From: Calliopum simillimum
Lineage: Eukaryota; Arthropoda; Insecta; Diptera; Lauxaniidae
Reading direction: 5' to 3'
DNA: 64,000 nt
NCBI GenBank assembly: GCA_951812925.1
Contig: OX638372.1
Span: 5,580,001-5,644,000, forward strand
In this document: positions 22,424 to 34,924 of the stretch, piece after piece
Layout: every line of letters starts with the position of its first letter
Numbering within the stretch: the stretch's first letter is position 1
Program-made: the position numbers and the translations under genes
Notes under the pieces: generated by a model
What the model was told of the DNA's origin: nothing
Database searches by the model: none
The model's input: the letters and a program-made list of their open reading frames with translations, nothing else

Positions 22424-23295
22424 TACATATGTTATAGAGTAATCCTACTTAAATTCATATGCTGATATAATTATTTACTTTTCCTTCACTGAGCAAATAA
22501 GTTTTACTAGTACGCCCAGTGGTCAAAATTCGACCAAAATAAATCAAATAATTTTGGTACTTTTTGGACAATTTTTGTACTTTTTTGCTATTTGGTACTG
22601 TGAGGTACCAAGTCACTGGGCGCTCGTTTGATGACTCCACATACTTATTTTATATCGATTATTGAAATTAAATTGATTTAATAACATTTACTTCGTAATT
22701 GAAATATGTTAATTAGTATAAGAAATTTGTAGCCAACCAGCAAAATAGTTAGACGATAGTGTAATAGATTAAGTAAAATAGTATTGGTGCAATATGGCAA
22801 CACCAGTAAACAGCTGTCACAGCAATCAGCTGTTCACCACACTGAGGTGAGTTGGGGCAGTTATTACCTCAATGTCCAGGGAAATTATTGTCATTCTAAC
22901 GGTGACCTGCAGCGAGTAAAGGTGGTAAGCATAGTAGTTAGTGGCATTTAAGGTGGAATTAGTCAACACGCAGCGTTCCGTAATGTGTCGGCTGTCAAAA
23001 CCCTTCAAACGGCAGAGCGTGTAAGCGATTAGTGAAATTGTAATGTTGAGAATTCATTTGTCAGATAAGATAAATTAAATTTGGATGTTATAAATTTAAT
23101 TTTTTGAACAATTTAATTAAAATAAGGATGTTTCTGCGTTACAAACGGAAGGATAAAGTGAATATACCCTGGGCTTAGGGATCAGCAACCGCAAATTAAC
23201 AAAAAAAGATTAACAAGATCTCATTCAAAATTTTTTTGTCTCAATTTGTTGCACTGCGTTATTGTTCTTTATTTTCATTATCGTATTATATTATG
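22424..23295. other. Non-coding; contains a small palindrome-bounded unit
   Basis: CGCCCAGTG at 22513-22521 and its reverse complement CACTGGGCG at 22614-22622 bound about 110 bp rich in TTTTTGGTAC motifs. There is no matching TSD, so a mini-MITE is only suggested. GACAGCTG/CAGCTGTC motifs cluster near 22810-22835. No gene seen. Confidence 0.45.
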
Positions 23296-23634
23296 TATTT
23301 CCACCGGAAGTTTATGAGGTGATTTACGGCTGTTTTAAGACTTGGCTCTAAATCCCGGCATGAATCATGTGATTTACTATACAAAAATAAATCTGTTTTT
23401 AACGAGATTTATTAGAAATCTCAGCAGGGCTATTTTCGACCAAGTGCAGCACCATAACTATAACAATTGGAATTAAATTTCTTTAAAAAAAAAGCAATGC
23501 AAGAAAAGCAACTATAAATTTCCCGTTAATGACATTTACTGTCAAAAATTAATCTCTTTCGGCCGATGGAAAAAGGCAGGATTTAACGACGAAATTTAGA
23601 GATCTCATCACAGCTAAGTCTTCGGTGGAAATAT
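23296..23634 (-). mobile_element. MITE family 1, copy A
   Basis: Ends are TATTTCCACCGGAAG (left) and the reverse complement of CTTCGGTGGAAATA (right). Inside are GAGGTGATTTACGGCTGTTT at the left and, towards the right, GACATTTACTGTCA, CTCTTTCGGCCG, and GATTTAACGACGAAATT. The same ordered blocks occur in inverse orientation at 25117-25483 and 44386-44716. There is no coding frame. The short imperfect TIR and the absence of a clear TSD leave the superfamily open. Confidence 0.7.
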
Positions 23635-24809
23635 ATCGAACAGTTCGAAAGGCCCTTACTTTTTCTAAATATTTACAAGACACTTACTGTCTTTTAAAGC
23701 TCAAAAACTACTATACCTATTTGCCTACTGAAACCCATATTGTAGGTGCATTTAAATGAAACAATTAACAACATAAAACAATAAAATTTTCCTTTGACAG
23801 CAGTTCAAAACAATTTTTCATGTTGTAAATTATATACGACTATTTTATTTTCACTATTGTAGATTTGTGGTTTTAGAGTCTAGACACAGGAAATGCTGAC
23901 CATTAAAATAATACATAACGAAAAAAGCGTGTTATATTCTGATGATGCTTTAAGTAGTTCTTCAATGAACTTTGAAATGTATTAGTGATTACAGGCGAAA
24001 AATGCCTCTATGTACAATTTCAATTAATAAGACAAACTCAATCTGTAATATGGTTAAGTTATAAAAGTCTTAAATTTTACACTAATAAAGCTTTAAAGCA
24101 TTGATAATACTTTTTTCGCTTCCACCAACAAATCCCACTAAGGACCACACCCATCCGACCAACCATCGTTGATGATAGCGTGTAAATATCATCGATGTCA
24201 TGTCAAAAAGTTTTTTGTATGCTACTGCATTTGTCAGTGTATACTTTGTTGTTTAATCCGAGCTTAACGGTTTTTTCGACCTTTCAACGCTTTGGCATAA
24301 TACAAATTCTACATGGCCACTGATGCTACTAACACCGTTACCGCCACCAGTGTGGCCACCTAGTTGCATATTATAATTGCACAATTTGTGTTCATGCAAA
24401 TGCACAGCGCATACATATGCAAATGCAAATTCCAACAAAGCTGCTTTGGGGACAGAGTCACCACCTGGAGGGCGTCAAAAGACATTTGTTATTTACAAAT
24501 TGACATAATCGCATTCACAGCTGAACAAACACACGCACACACATGTACATGTGAACATTAACAAGTGAACATGTTGTATTTGTTAAATTATACGTAAAAT
24601 GCTTCGTCAAGTTGGCAATGCTGTTGAGGTGAGAAATGTTGGTGGGAGGTGAAATTGAAATAATTGTTAGAAATTAAATGTTGGCTTTTCACTTCGAACG
24701 GAATAGAAAACAACAAAAAAAAAGTGCCAGAAAACACAAAAACATTTACAAAAACAATAATTTTCGTAACAAAACATGCAGTACAACAACAAAAGTACAA
24801 TGTACATCT
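23635..24809. other. Non-coding stretch, no gene seen
   Basis: AT-rich, with a less biased patch at 24120-24460. Frames on both strands at 24253-24561 overlap, and neither shows a domain. Confidence 0.5.
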
Positions 24810-25791
24810 CAGCGTTGCCAGTTGGTTACATTTTATACATTTTTCGTAACTTTTTGCCCTCTCACGTAACTTGTAAGTAAAATTTGTATTTTGGCCATTT
24901 TTCGTAACTTTTTAGGTTTTTCACATTACTCAATTTATATTAACGTTTTTTTTCTTAAAATTTTGTTGCACTGAAAAAACGAAATTTCGGTATGGCACTG
25001 CCTTAAACTATACAATAAAAAAACATTAGTAAAACATAATGTGGCAGTGATTACGATCTCCCTTAGCTTTTGGCCATTTAAACCTTGTACCAGGCACCGA
25101 ATCGTGTGAGCTTTATACCAAGTTTTCGCCGGAAATTTAGCTGTGACGTGATTTATAAATCTAGTCGTTAAGTCCTATCCGTTTCCAACGACCGAAAGAG
25201 ATTTAATATTGTTCATATATTGATATGTATGAATGTTGGTTTTCCTTTTCTTCTTATTACTTATCTTCGATTTATTTTGTTTTTAATCACATTTATGCCA
25301 ATTGTCCAAGTAAATGGGTGCGATTTCGTCGAAAATCGCAAAAATTTGTAGCCCGAACTTACACGCAGATTTAAAATAAATCACGACGGAAATAGATTTA
25401 ATTTTTGTATGGTAGATCACGTTATAAACTAAATCTCGAAACAGCCGTAAATCGCCTCTTAAAATTTGCGGTAGAAACGTAGTATTATTTTATTGAAATT
25501 TCTCATGACCAATGAAATATATTTCAGTAGGTTAAGGTGATAAGCTCATATTGAAGCTCATCTATGCATTGGATTTATTTGGAATTGTTGTTATGGACTT
25601 TTTAAAAGTCACTGCATAATAAAATATATCATGAACAAATTTCGGCGTAATTTTTTGTAATACAAAAGCTATGCAATTGAAAATTGTGCTATTTATTTCG
25701 AAAAAATTAATCAAAATGTAACTTGTTATCAAAAAATGTATCTTTTTAGCACCAAAAATGTAACTTTCTCAAAAAAGCCCTGGCAACGCTG
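24810..25791. mobile_element. hAT-type element with perfect 8-bp TSD
   Basis: The ends are CAGCGTTGCCAG (24810) and CTGGCAACGCTG (ending 25791), a 12-bp perfect TIR of hAT form. GTACATCT flanks it on both sides (24802-24809 and 25792-25799), an exact 8-bp TSD as expected for hAT transposons. Subterminal repeats of TGTAACTT / CGTAACTTTTT occur near both ends (24845-24920; 25720-25765). No transposase remains, so it is non-autonomous. A second, unrelated MITE (family 1, copy B) sits inside it. Confidence 0.9.
25117..25483 (+). mobile_element. MITE family 1, copy B, nested in the hAT element
   Basis: Blocks in order: TTTTCGCCGGAAATTTAGCTGTG, AAATCTAGTCGTTAAGTCC, GACCGAAAGAGATTTAA, then TGTATGGTAGATCACG, CTCGAAACAGCCGTAAATCG, and an end reading TTTGCGGTAGAAACGTAG. 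These mirror copy A and parallel copy C. Its position inside the hAT element 24810-25791 shows it arrived after that element, unless it was captured before the hAT copy moved. Confidence 0.7.
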
Positions 25792-26623
25792 GTACATCTC
25801 ACCATAAATGTGGCAACATTTGCACAAATTCCCCATTTACATTTATTTCAATTTCGTTTATAAAAAAATTCAAATTGATGTGCAAAATGTCATGTAAATT
25901 GTTTTCAATGAAATTTTTAACATCGGTTTTTTTTCTCCCATATGTTAATCCTTTGGCAGAACGACGTCGAAACTCGGCGGTGACAAACCAACGGTAGAAT
26001 TAAACCCATCACTTTCTATTTATTGTACACTGTGGGAGTTCGAATCTCACGTGAGTTGCCATAGTGGTCAAAAATAAATTAAAAATGCTTTCGCAACTTA
26101 ATCCAGTCATCCACAGAATATCCAACCTTTTGTGGCAGCAACTCTGCATGGTGGCTGCTGTATATGTAGGTAGAGTGAATCCCATTTTGTGAACGCATTA
26201 AAATTGCAATGAAATGCAATCGTCAATTGCAATTATGTAGTTGTTGCCTGCACCATTGTAAATTGCACTCGAAATTAGACGCAATAGTTAAGTGCTTCAT
26301 TAGACGGTTATAGTGGCGCTTGTTTTCATTTAAATATAAACAAATATTGTATGATGTTGGGGAACCGTTTTGGGAACGATACGCAAAAACTTTAAACGCC
26401 CTCAGAAACATTTTGCAGTGAACGCTTTAAGGACCAGACTACTGAAAACAGTCTCACAAAATATAATTAACAGTATTGATGACCTATGGCCTCATGCTTC
26501 CCCTTAGAGTGAAAGAAATTCTAGATACACATATGATAGAGTCTTCGTGAGATTGAACTAATTTTTAGGTCGATCATCACCGATCGCGTTGTAACTTTTT
26601 GCAATGGTACTTTACTTAATTAA
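25792..26623. other. Non-coding; possible tRNA-like relic on the plus strand
   Basis: AGTTCGAATCT at 26037-26047 resembles a Pol III B box within a short stem (GGGAG / CTCAC). TGGCAGAACGA at 25954-25964 is close to an A box, but the 72-base spacing is long and no T-run follows. I regard it as a possible SINE relic only. The rest has no gene. Confidence 0.3.
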
Positions 26624-27266
26624 GGGGACATTCGTCTTTGTAATTGAAAACAAAAAAACACTTTTTAAAAATTTTATTATATTTATTGACAAAATTTCTT
26701 TTGGACACTGTGAAATATTGTCTAAAATATATGAAAAAAACTTTTTTTTATTTTTAGTTTCCCTTGGCTGCTGTAGAGGGCGTCATCCAAAAGTTACTTC
26801 TCAAACTGGTAGGACATTTTTCTTCGAATCTACTCGACCAATTTTAAAAAACCAAAGAGCATTCTCATTAAAAACAGTAAGCCTCTGAAAAATTTAAAAA
26901 ATACCCCACCCTTTGTTTAAGGGGCAGTTTTCATAAATATTCATACAAAAACTTCAAAATATAAAAAAGTATGAATTTAAGAGGCATATTGTATAGTTTT
27001 GAGTCTCAAGAATAAAATCAATTTTGAATTTTTCAAAAATCTATTACAGGTGGTCTACAACATGTCCTACCGTTTAAAAAGTAACTTTTGGATGACGCCC
27101 TCCACAGCAGTCAAGGGAAACTTAAAATAAAAAAAAAAAAATTTTCATATTTTTTAGACAATATTTAACAATGTCCAAAAGAAATTTTGTCAATAAATAA
27201 AATAGTTTTTCATAATAAAATTTTTAAAAAGTGTTTTTTGTTTCAATTACAAAGGCGAATGTCCCC
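26624..27266. mobile_element. Foldback MITE with about 200-bp arms and TTAA flanks
   Basis: The left arm 26624-26817 (GGGGACATTCGTCTTTG to GGTAGGACA) is the inverted copy of the right arm 27063-27266 (TGTCCTACCGTTT to GCGAATGTCCCC). TTAA flanks both ends (26620-26623, 27267-27270), the target sequence of piggyBac-type transposons. The loop is about 245 bp and non-coding. The arms include GGGCGTCATCCAAAAGTTAC, which is kept almost unchanged on both sides. The 94-codon plus frame at 26604-26888 is a by-product of the arm. Assignment to piggyBac rests on TTAA alone. Confidence 0.85.
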
Positions 27267-27689
27267 TTAAACTGGAGACATATTTTTTCATTTTGCCTAA
27301 AACCAGTTATTTTTCTACCAATATAACCATGTCCGTCTGTCTGTACGTCTCACACTGCAACCATTTGCAGTCAGAAGTCCCAAAACTGCCTAGAGGCTAT
27401 CAGTGTTAAGTGTAAACTACATTTATTTAAAAAAAAAAAAGTTTTGTTTTTGCTTATTAGTATTTTAAAGTCTAGAGTTATAGCTTATGAAATAAAATTA
27501 TGCTAAAAATTTCAAACCCTCATATCCCCGTAATTTTTTTTAAGTTTTGAAAAAATCATTGGTAGTAACGTTCTGCACTATGCCACCATTGCTTATGCCA
27601 GTTAATTGCCAAATTACATCAACAAAATCTTGATCGGTTTAGCCTGGATTCCATCTACTTTACCATTTACAAACTTTGAATTAAAATAC
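27267..27689. other. Non-coding stretch, no gene seen
   Basis: AT-rich with a small GTCTGTCTGTAC run near 27330. Nothing further. Confidence 0.5.
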
Positions 27690-28016
27690 ACAAGACCAAA
27701 ACGTCGATATCATTGCTAGACCAAGACTGCTATGATCTTGGTCTTGGTCTTGCTCACAGTGATCATCAAGACCAAGACTGCTTTTCAGTCTTGGGAACTT
27801 ATAGTTAATAGGTATGTCAACCCCCTTTCAAGCTTAAAATCATATCTCAATTCTAAATTTAACTTCATAAAAATCCAACTGCTTTGTAAAAATAAGGTTT
27901 GAAAATTTTAAATACTCAACAATCTATAGAAATTTTTTCAAGACCAAGACTCAATGTGAAAGAACAAGACCAAGACCAAAACTGCTACAGTCTTGGCCTT
28001 AGATTGCTCATCACTA
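27690..28016. mobile_element. CAAGACC-satellite hAT-like MITE, left-truncated copy
   Basis: This is the same family as the intact copy at 58409-58889. It shares GACTGCTATG next to TCTTGGTCTTG, CAAGACCAAGACTGCTTTTC, a CCAACTGCTTTG block, TTTTTTCAAGACCAAGACTC, and the right end TTGCTCATCACTA (ending 28016). The left terminus AGTGATGAGCA is missing; homology fades near 27690. It contains no gene. Confidence 0.8.
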
Positions 28017-31000
28017 GGCATTATTGCACGCAACTCCTTTATTATGATGAGTATTTCAATACTGTTTTATTAAAAAATGCTGTGTTTTTAAAACAATAAA
28101 CACTTCTACGATCTAACTTATTATATTAAATTGCTAATATGTATATCTTATGTATCGATTTAGCGCAAAATATACCGAGCCGATATTAATAATTTTTTTT
28201 TTTCCAACATTTTACATGTGCTAAGGAACAAACTTGCATAATTATTTTTTTGATTTCTAAAAGGCAAAACCTTTTTATTATGAAGTTGTTGAAAAATAAA
28301 TTTACTAAAAATATCATATATTAGTTGCCACGAACTATCTTTTTCTCCGTATGGGGTCTTTCTTTTCTTTTCATTGAACATGTTCCGAGTGTAACTGAGA
28401 AATTTGATAAAATGTCATTTATATATCTTCTCTTCAGCTCTTCAGCATTATTGGGCGTTGCCAAGTTCTTAAAAACAATCATTAAAAAGCAAGCATTAAT
28501 TACATAATACCGCGTTCACACACTTAAAAAATGTAACGATATACCTACCATAACCTACTGCAACTGCATTGTAATTCACATACATACAAGCATACATGTA
28601 CACATAACCTGTCGCATACAAACTGACTAACGCACATAAATAAATCCTGCACCATAAAAATTAACAAAGTCATCAACAACGACATCAATGGTGCTGGTAA
28701 CGGAGTTGGCAGAAGCTTTTTAAGCCGGAAATGATATAAACGCTTAATCGAACGGAACATCCGCTCGGTGCGCACTCAACGGCAAAGTTACACGAGGCGT
28801 ATGAGGAACAATAATTGCCAACGAGTCACATTTTAATGCACACGACTGTAAATAATTAAGCAGCAGCCGCAATGGCCGACAGCAGGACGAGTAGTTGCGT
28901 AGGTAGGGACAGCAACAAAGTTGTGCTTAAGGTAGAGCAATGACCAAGCCGCCATGTGATCGTCCGGCATAGCAACCAACACGTATCGCATCATTTAGCA
29001 CAAACCAACCCAGCGAGAGCAATATGGTGGCTTCGCCACGGTAACACTGTATTTTAAATCATTCGTGGGCATTTTTTGGTTTGACAAACCAATTGACATT
29101 TTGCGGTGTTGGCACCCCCAACTCCCAGATATTGCTGTCTTTTTTCGTTACATAATATTGTGCAATTTGTACGATTTTTTTCGGCTTTTGCATGAGTTAT
29201 TTATACTGTAAATAAAGCCATTTCGCATGAAAAAAAAAAATCAATTTGACTTTCATGGATACAAATATTTTTACTTAATAAGCAATTTGTCCGCAATTTG
29301 TACCAAAACTTTTCGGTATTTTCTTTTAGATACGAAAAAAATTCATTCCCCTAATGCCAAGAAAACAGTAAAGCAATTAAAATGCAACTCAAAGGACATT
29401 TTTCCATTAAACTTGACTGTCTAGTATGCTAAACTAATTTGGGCGTTTGCTTGTCTCGAAAATGTGCTCGGAGCTTGACTCGAACAAAGACGCAACAGCC
29501 CATAAGATTTCAACAACACAACACTGCGCTTAAACCAAATCGATATCCTGTTTACGAAAATCTAAAGGAAGAGCGTCGTCGCATTAATCATAAATCCTGA
29601 CATAATGCTACGCGGTGTAGCCAAAGAAGGATGCGATTTCTTGAAAATGTTGACAACGATTATTTATGCATAGTGTAAACTTGACTCTGGTCTTGAAACT
29701 GACGCTATCGCTGAAGTCAGCCAAAGGAGTAAGTAGTGGAAGATGGAATTGTATAAGGAAATGCAAAACTCAAGAACAGATGCCACTGTCGCTGGACATG
29801 CTGATGATGTTGGCGCAAACGGATGGTAAAACGAGACACGTTTGCAAAAATTGAGAAGAAACAAAAAAAGATTGAAATAAAAAATAAATAAACAAAAAAA
29901 AGAAGAGGAAACACTTTGCAAGAACTTTGTGACTTTGAAATTTAACAAATTTCAAGGGTATAAAACTGTTGGGAAGCAGTTGTGTAGAAGTGAATTGAGT
30001 GTGACAGTAGTTCAGCCTGCTTTGAAATGCTTAACCAATTTTTTCAGATATAGGTACATATAAAGCATGGGAGTAAAGTTTCAGAAAGTTATTAATTTTT
30101 TGCTTAAGTTAGCTGGCAAAGTTATTTTATTTTCAACATTTGTAGTGTTTTGCAATTTTGTTTGACATTTGTAGGATTTTGAGAGTTTTTGAAGCTTTTG
30201 AAGAATTTTTTTTTGCTTTTTTCGAACATAATAATGTCTATGAATACCAACTGTGAAATACAATACTTAGTGTGGCAAAATGCGTTAAAAGTCTGCTTGA
30301 CTTTAACATTTTATTTTATGCCGCCATATCTTTTAAGCATCCCTGCGTAAGTAAAAATTCAAAAAAAAAATAAAAAATAAAAAAATGTAAACACTGGTTC
30401 GCTGGTAACTCCAAAACTATTTGCCTTGTTATGCTAATTATTCCCTTGTGACGTCTATAATTGGATACCATGTCGCGTGCATTCGGCGGCTTCATTTTCT
30501 TCACTCAGTGCGCTTCTTTAGTAGGTTCTTTTCTTTCTTTTTTTCTGACTGAATCTTTTACTTTTTTCGCGACGTGGGCGTTTCGCTGGAAGCTAAATTG
30601 CAACAACAAAAGCAGGATACAGGATTTTAAGCATTTTGTTTTCATTCTTTCTTAACAAAAATAAAAAATTTTACTTTGCGCAAAAGAAACTCTGTGGAGA
30701 TAACTTCATGTACACAGTAAAAAATTACGTTTGAAGTGCAAAATTTATTGCGAATGTCTCAAACATAAAAAATATCAGAAAATCGCCTTAAAGTATGAGA
30801 GAGATAATCCCAAGAAATTATGGCCATGAACTTTACGATCGATGGAGCTGCCTTTGATCTCTTTGACGGAAATTTGGCAGCAGTTGCCAAAATTGGAATT
30901 GTTTACGCAGTAATAGGAATAAACTTCCAAAAATTGGATTTAATTTCACGTGATTGACAACGTGATTACTTTATATTTAAAAACTATTTTGTATCTGGGT

Positions 31001-31400
31001 CGAGGACATATATAAGTAGGTATAACATAATCAAATATCACTAAAATCGGAAAAATACACATTCTTTAGCTGGTTCTTTACGGGGAAAGTCCGAATTTAC
31101 ATACTTTCTCGGAAAAATTGGGAGGGCCCATATTGATATGTTGTTCAGTGTAAAATTCTCTATCGATTAGTATAGGTTTAATGAAGTTTGGAATTAGTGC
31201 AAGACTTAAATCTAATTTGACTGGTCTATAGTCATTTTTTGGGGAAAAACAAATTTGAGGAAAAAAAATGTTTGTAGCTTGTTTTGCTAATATTCCCCAG
31301 AAAAAATTATAATAAGTTTTTTAGGAAAATTTTTAAGAATTGGTAATTTTTTTTTTTTTTGAAAATTATGAAGTTTTCATCTGTCGTTGACAGGAATAAA
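28017..31400. other. Non-coding stretch, no gene seen
   Basis: 28500-29040 is less AT-biased, with ACATACA runs near 28580. Short frames on both strands there show no domains. 29660-29955 has overlapping frames on both strands. A T-run and A-run mark 30350-30385. No TIRs or TSD-flanked unit was recognised by eye. Confidence 0.45.
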
Positions 31401-34400
31401 AATTCCCAAAAATGGAAAATTAAAACAGACAAGGACGCTCGGAAATAGAACTGATATATTTTTTATTTATTACTCGCAATATTTTTTTCACAGTGCAAAA
31501 TCTGCAATTTCACCAAGCAGTAGAAGTGGCACCACATACCATTCTTAGATCGGAGAAAATAAGATTTTATGCAAGCGACAAGCAATTAAATAACAACAAA
31601 TGCAAAAATATTGAAAAACAAAGGAAATTATTTTTCTCATCCTCCACTTATAGAAATAATGCTTCACAGATACTTTGTATTGCATTTAACTCAAAAATGT
31701 CAAGCTGCGCTGCAATGTAAATAAAGATCAAATTTAAAGATGTAGGTAGTAGTGAAGCTTGAGGTCTTGCAAACAAATATCAAAAAATTAAATTTTTATT
31801 AATGATAATGGCTTATTTGGCAAATATTCAGTTAAAAAGATCAATTCCACTGCTTTGTTTTTGTGTTTTCCAACATAATTGCACTCTAAATTGCACTTTA
31901 TGCACATAACACACAACTCACACACTCGCAAAAATAAACTGCCTGATTCAAATTTAATTAACCAAGTTTATATGCTTGCTTTACGCTGGCAATGCCGTGC
32001 TGGAGCAGTTTTCTTTAAAACGTTGCGTTGACACAACCCCTCGTAGCGAGAAATTTTACTGCACATTGGCAATTAAATATTTACTTTGACAGTTTTGCGG
32101 CATTTATTGCCACATTTAATGACAAAAGTTAAGCGAGCGAGTGAATTGTGTTGCAGACGGCTTGTAAGTGCAACGTCGCGGAACATCCCACAGTATCCAC
32201 ATTATGAAGTGCATGTTGTCGCGCAGCGTGTATCTTGCGCGCAGTTTAACTGCAAGCAATGCATGTTCTGTTGCTGCTGCTGCTTTTATGGGAACCTCAA
32301 ATGAAATCGCTAAATAAATATGAGGCAAATTTAAGAAGATTAGGAAAACAGATGCCGTGTGTTCATTCAGTTTCGTTATTACAGCTGCCAGCGATACAAA
32401 GTATCAACATTAATTAACTTGCTATGGATGCCACGGATGCTCTCGTATGAATTAACCGGAAGTCAGGTATGCCAAGTAATTTCAGCGTAGCACAAATAGC
32501 TACTTTGAAATTGTACAAATATTGGATGAGCTGTATTTAGTTATAGTATGATAAATTGGAATGGTTTTATGTTTTGGTAAATTTCACGTTTTGAAAACTT
32601 CAAAAATTCATAACTTCTAAACCGCGAAATATGTTATTTTTTCTCTTTTCCATATGAAAGTTGAATTTTGTTTTCTTTCCAAAAAATATAATTTGGAAGG
32701 TCCAAAAAGTAGGTAACGCAGCGAATTTAGCAGTTTAGTACTAAAATAGTAGTAAATTTAATACTTTTTACCAAATACAAAAATGAAAAAATTTTCAAAA
32801 AAAACGCACGTATTTCAAGGGAAATTCTAAGCATTTTATGCCTTATTTACTTTTTTCGTTTTACTGACCGCGGGCGTTGTACAGCAGAAAATTCTTGTTT
32901 AACGACCGAATCCCATAAAATTCAAGAAACTCGTGTGACTTAATTTATGGAGAGCCCCTAAGCCCCATGTTTTGGTAACGCTATTACAGACTTTGATTTC
33001 AATTCGACTAATTAACGTGACTGTTGCGCATATTCCTAAAGAAAACATCCAGTATTATCCACACACAAATACATATAACTACGTTGACATTTTAAGCACT
33101 TGCATATTTCCTTTGGAACACTGACTCCTTTATTGTCCCCCCACATTGCCAATCAATGTGGCACATCTTTGTTTATTTTCGCGCAAAACATTTTTATTGC
33201 AGCAATTTTAACAAAATGAAACGAAATGAAATGAAGTTTTCTCAACGCTTTTATTGATGAGTTTGTATTAGTACAAATGTGTACCGTATTAATGTGTACT
33301 TACCCAGTAGAAAATGTTTTGTTTTCTAAGAGTTAAAAGAAATGGTCAACTTCACTTGGTTTCAATTGAGATGTTTTGGACTTAAAACCATTATTTTTAA
33401 ATGAAAAACTACTTGGTATGAGACTTAAATTTTAGGTAACATTTAGACTTCTTACCGCTTTTATAAATTTTCCAACAGCTGGCAGTAGGTGGAACTTTCT
33501 CGATGTTTCTTAAGGCATTTAAACTTTACTTGTCAAATTTTCCGTAAAATAATTTTGTAGAACACCTTTTTTCTATAAAAGCAAAAGATAATGGCATAGG
33601 ATGTTCTCAAAAAGATGTTTCTAGAATGATTTCATAATGAGTTTGAAACGAGAAAATTTATCGAAATCGAAGCTAAAGAATTTTAAATAAAACTCAAATT
33701 ACAAAAAGACGGTAGCACTGGTTTTTCTAACTGAAAAAGAAACACCATATATGGTTGATGTTAACTTTGAGATATTTTTTTTATCCTTTGAGTTCAAATG
33801 AAAGATTTGATATATCCAACGAATTATTTCGAGCATTTTGGAGGTATTTAGGTTTTGCTTTACATGAGAAGGATTTGAGCAACCTCTAAAAACTCTCAGC
33901 TCATTTTATTGACACAGTCTCATATATGAAGGGGTACTTGTGAAATTTTCAAAATTCACCTCAGCAATCTAACCACTTTTGTATAATTCCAACCTGGAAT
34001 TTTTACCGTTAGCTCGTTTAAGTGTGAGTATGTGCATGCTAGTTCTGTACCTATGTGTGCATGTGTTTGTGGGAGCGTAAAATTACAGTATTTCTCCGCG
34101 GCAATTACAGCCAAAACTAATTAATAGCGGATGCTGCAACAACGAACTTGTGCACAAACAAAACGGCGTTTTCCTCTATTTTCTCAAACAACTTTGTGCG
34201 TAATTTTCTGCAATTTTCCCATTAAAGCTTCATGTGCACTTCCTGTGCACTCCCCCGCGCTTAGTTGTTTTTAGCTTGCGCAAATATTTTTCAATTGAAA
34301 ATTGAATTTATTAGATAGTTTACCTATTGCCAGCTATTATTGTGAAATAGTGCTGCCCCCTTTCAATTTGATTTTAAGCTTCAATTTTTCAAAAATCCCT

Positions 34401-34924
34401 CAAAATTATGCTACAAATATTGATAATTAACAAAATATGTGCTCGTATATTCCGGTTATTGCTATACAGTAAGCATTTCCTAAATTTCGAGATTCTCTCT
34501 CGTTTTAATTGACCATGCTGACCACATTGCTTTTCCAGTTTTAATTTGACTTTGCATACAGTTTGGAAAATGTTAAAGTGGATTTGTTGTATTGCTTTTA
34601 TTTGAAATGTATTTCCGTAATTTAAACATTCCCCAAAAACTCTGCTATACCTGTTACATACAGTTTGGTATGTTTTTGCGGTTAATTTAATTGGCCTGTT
34701 TGTTGTCCTTCCTGTTGGTTTAAATGTGTCTGCCTTTTTTTGGAAATTTTTCAAATTTATTTGTTATTTTGCACTCGAAGTATTGAAGTAAATAAAAAAA
34801 TTCAAGTATACTTGGATATGTACAAATGTATTTATAAATAAATAAACAAATATTTAACAGAATTCATTTTCATCTTATGTTCATTCACTCAGGACAATAG
34901 AATATTAATGCGTAAAAAAAGTTT
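31401..34924. other. Non-coding stretch with one conserved repeat core
   Basis: At 32823-32860 the minus strand carries the core CGAAAAAAGTAAATAAGG followed by CATAAAATGCTTAGAA, shared with 19.3-19.5 kb and 51.4 kb. The 121-codon minus frame at 34389-34754 is basic and matches no family I know. A CTG run lies near 32270. No gene can be supported. Confidence 0.45.

Noticed and set aside
22513..22622. CGCCCAGTG / CACTGGGCG as a mini-MITE of about 110 bp
   Set aside because: The 9-bp inverted repeat is short and no TSD matches on either side, so it is mentioned only within the surrounding stretch.
26604..26888. 94-codon plus-strand frame
   Set aside because: It lies in the arm of the TTAA-flanked foldback MITE.
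34389..34754. 121-codon basic minus frame
   Set aside because: No domain, AT-driven Lys/Asn/Ile content, and no supporting context.
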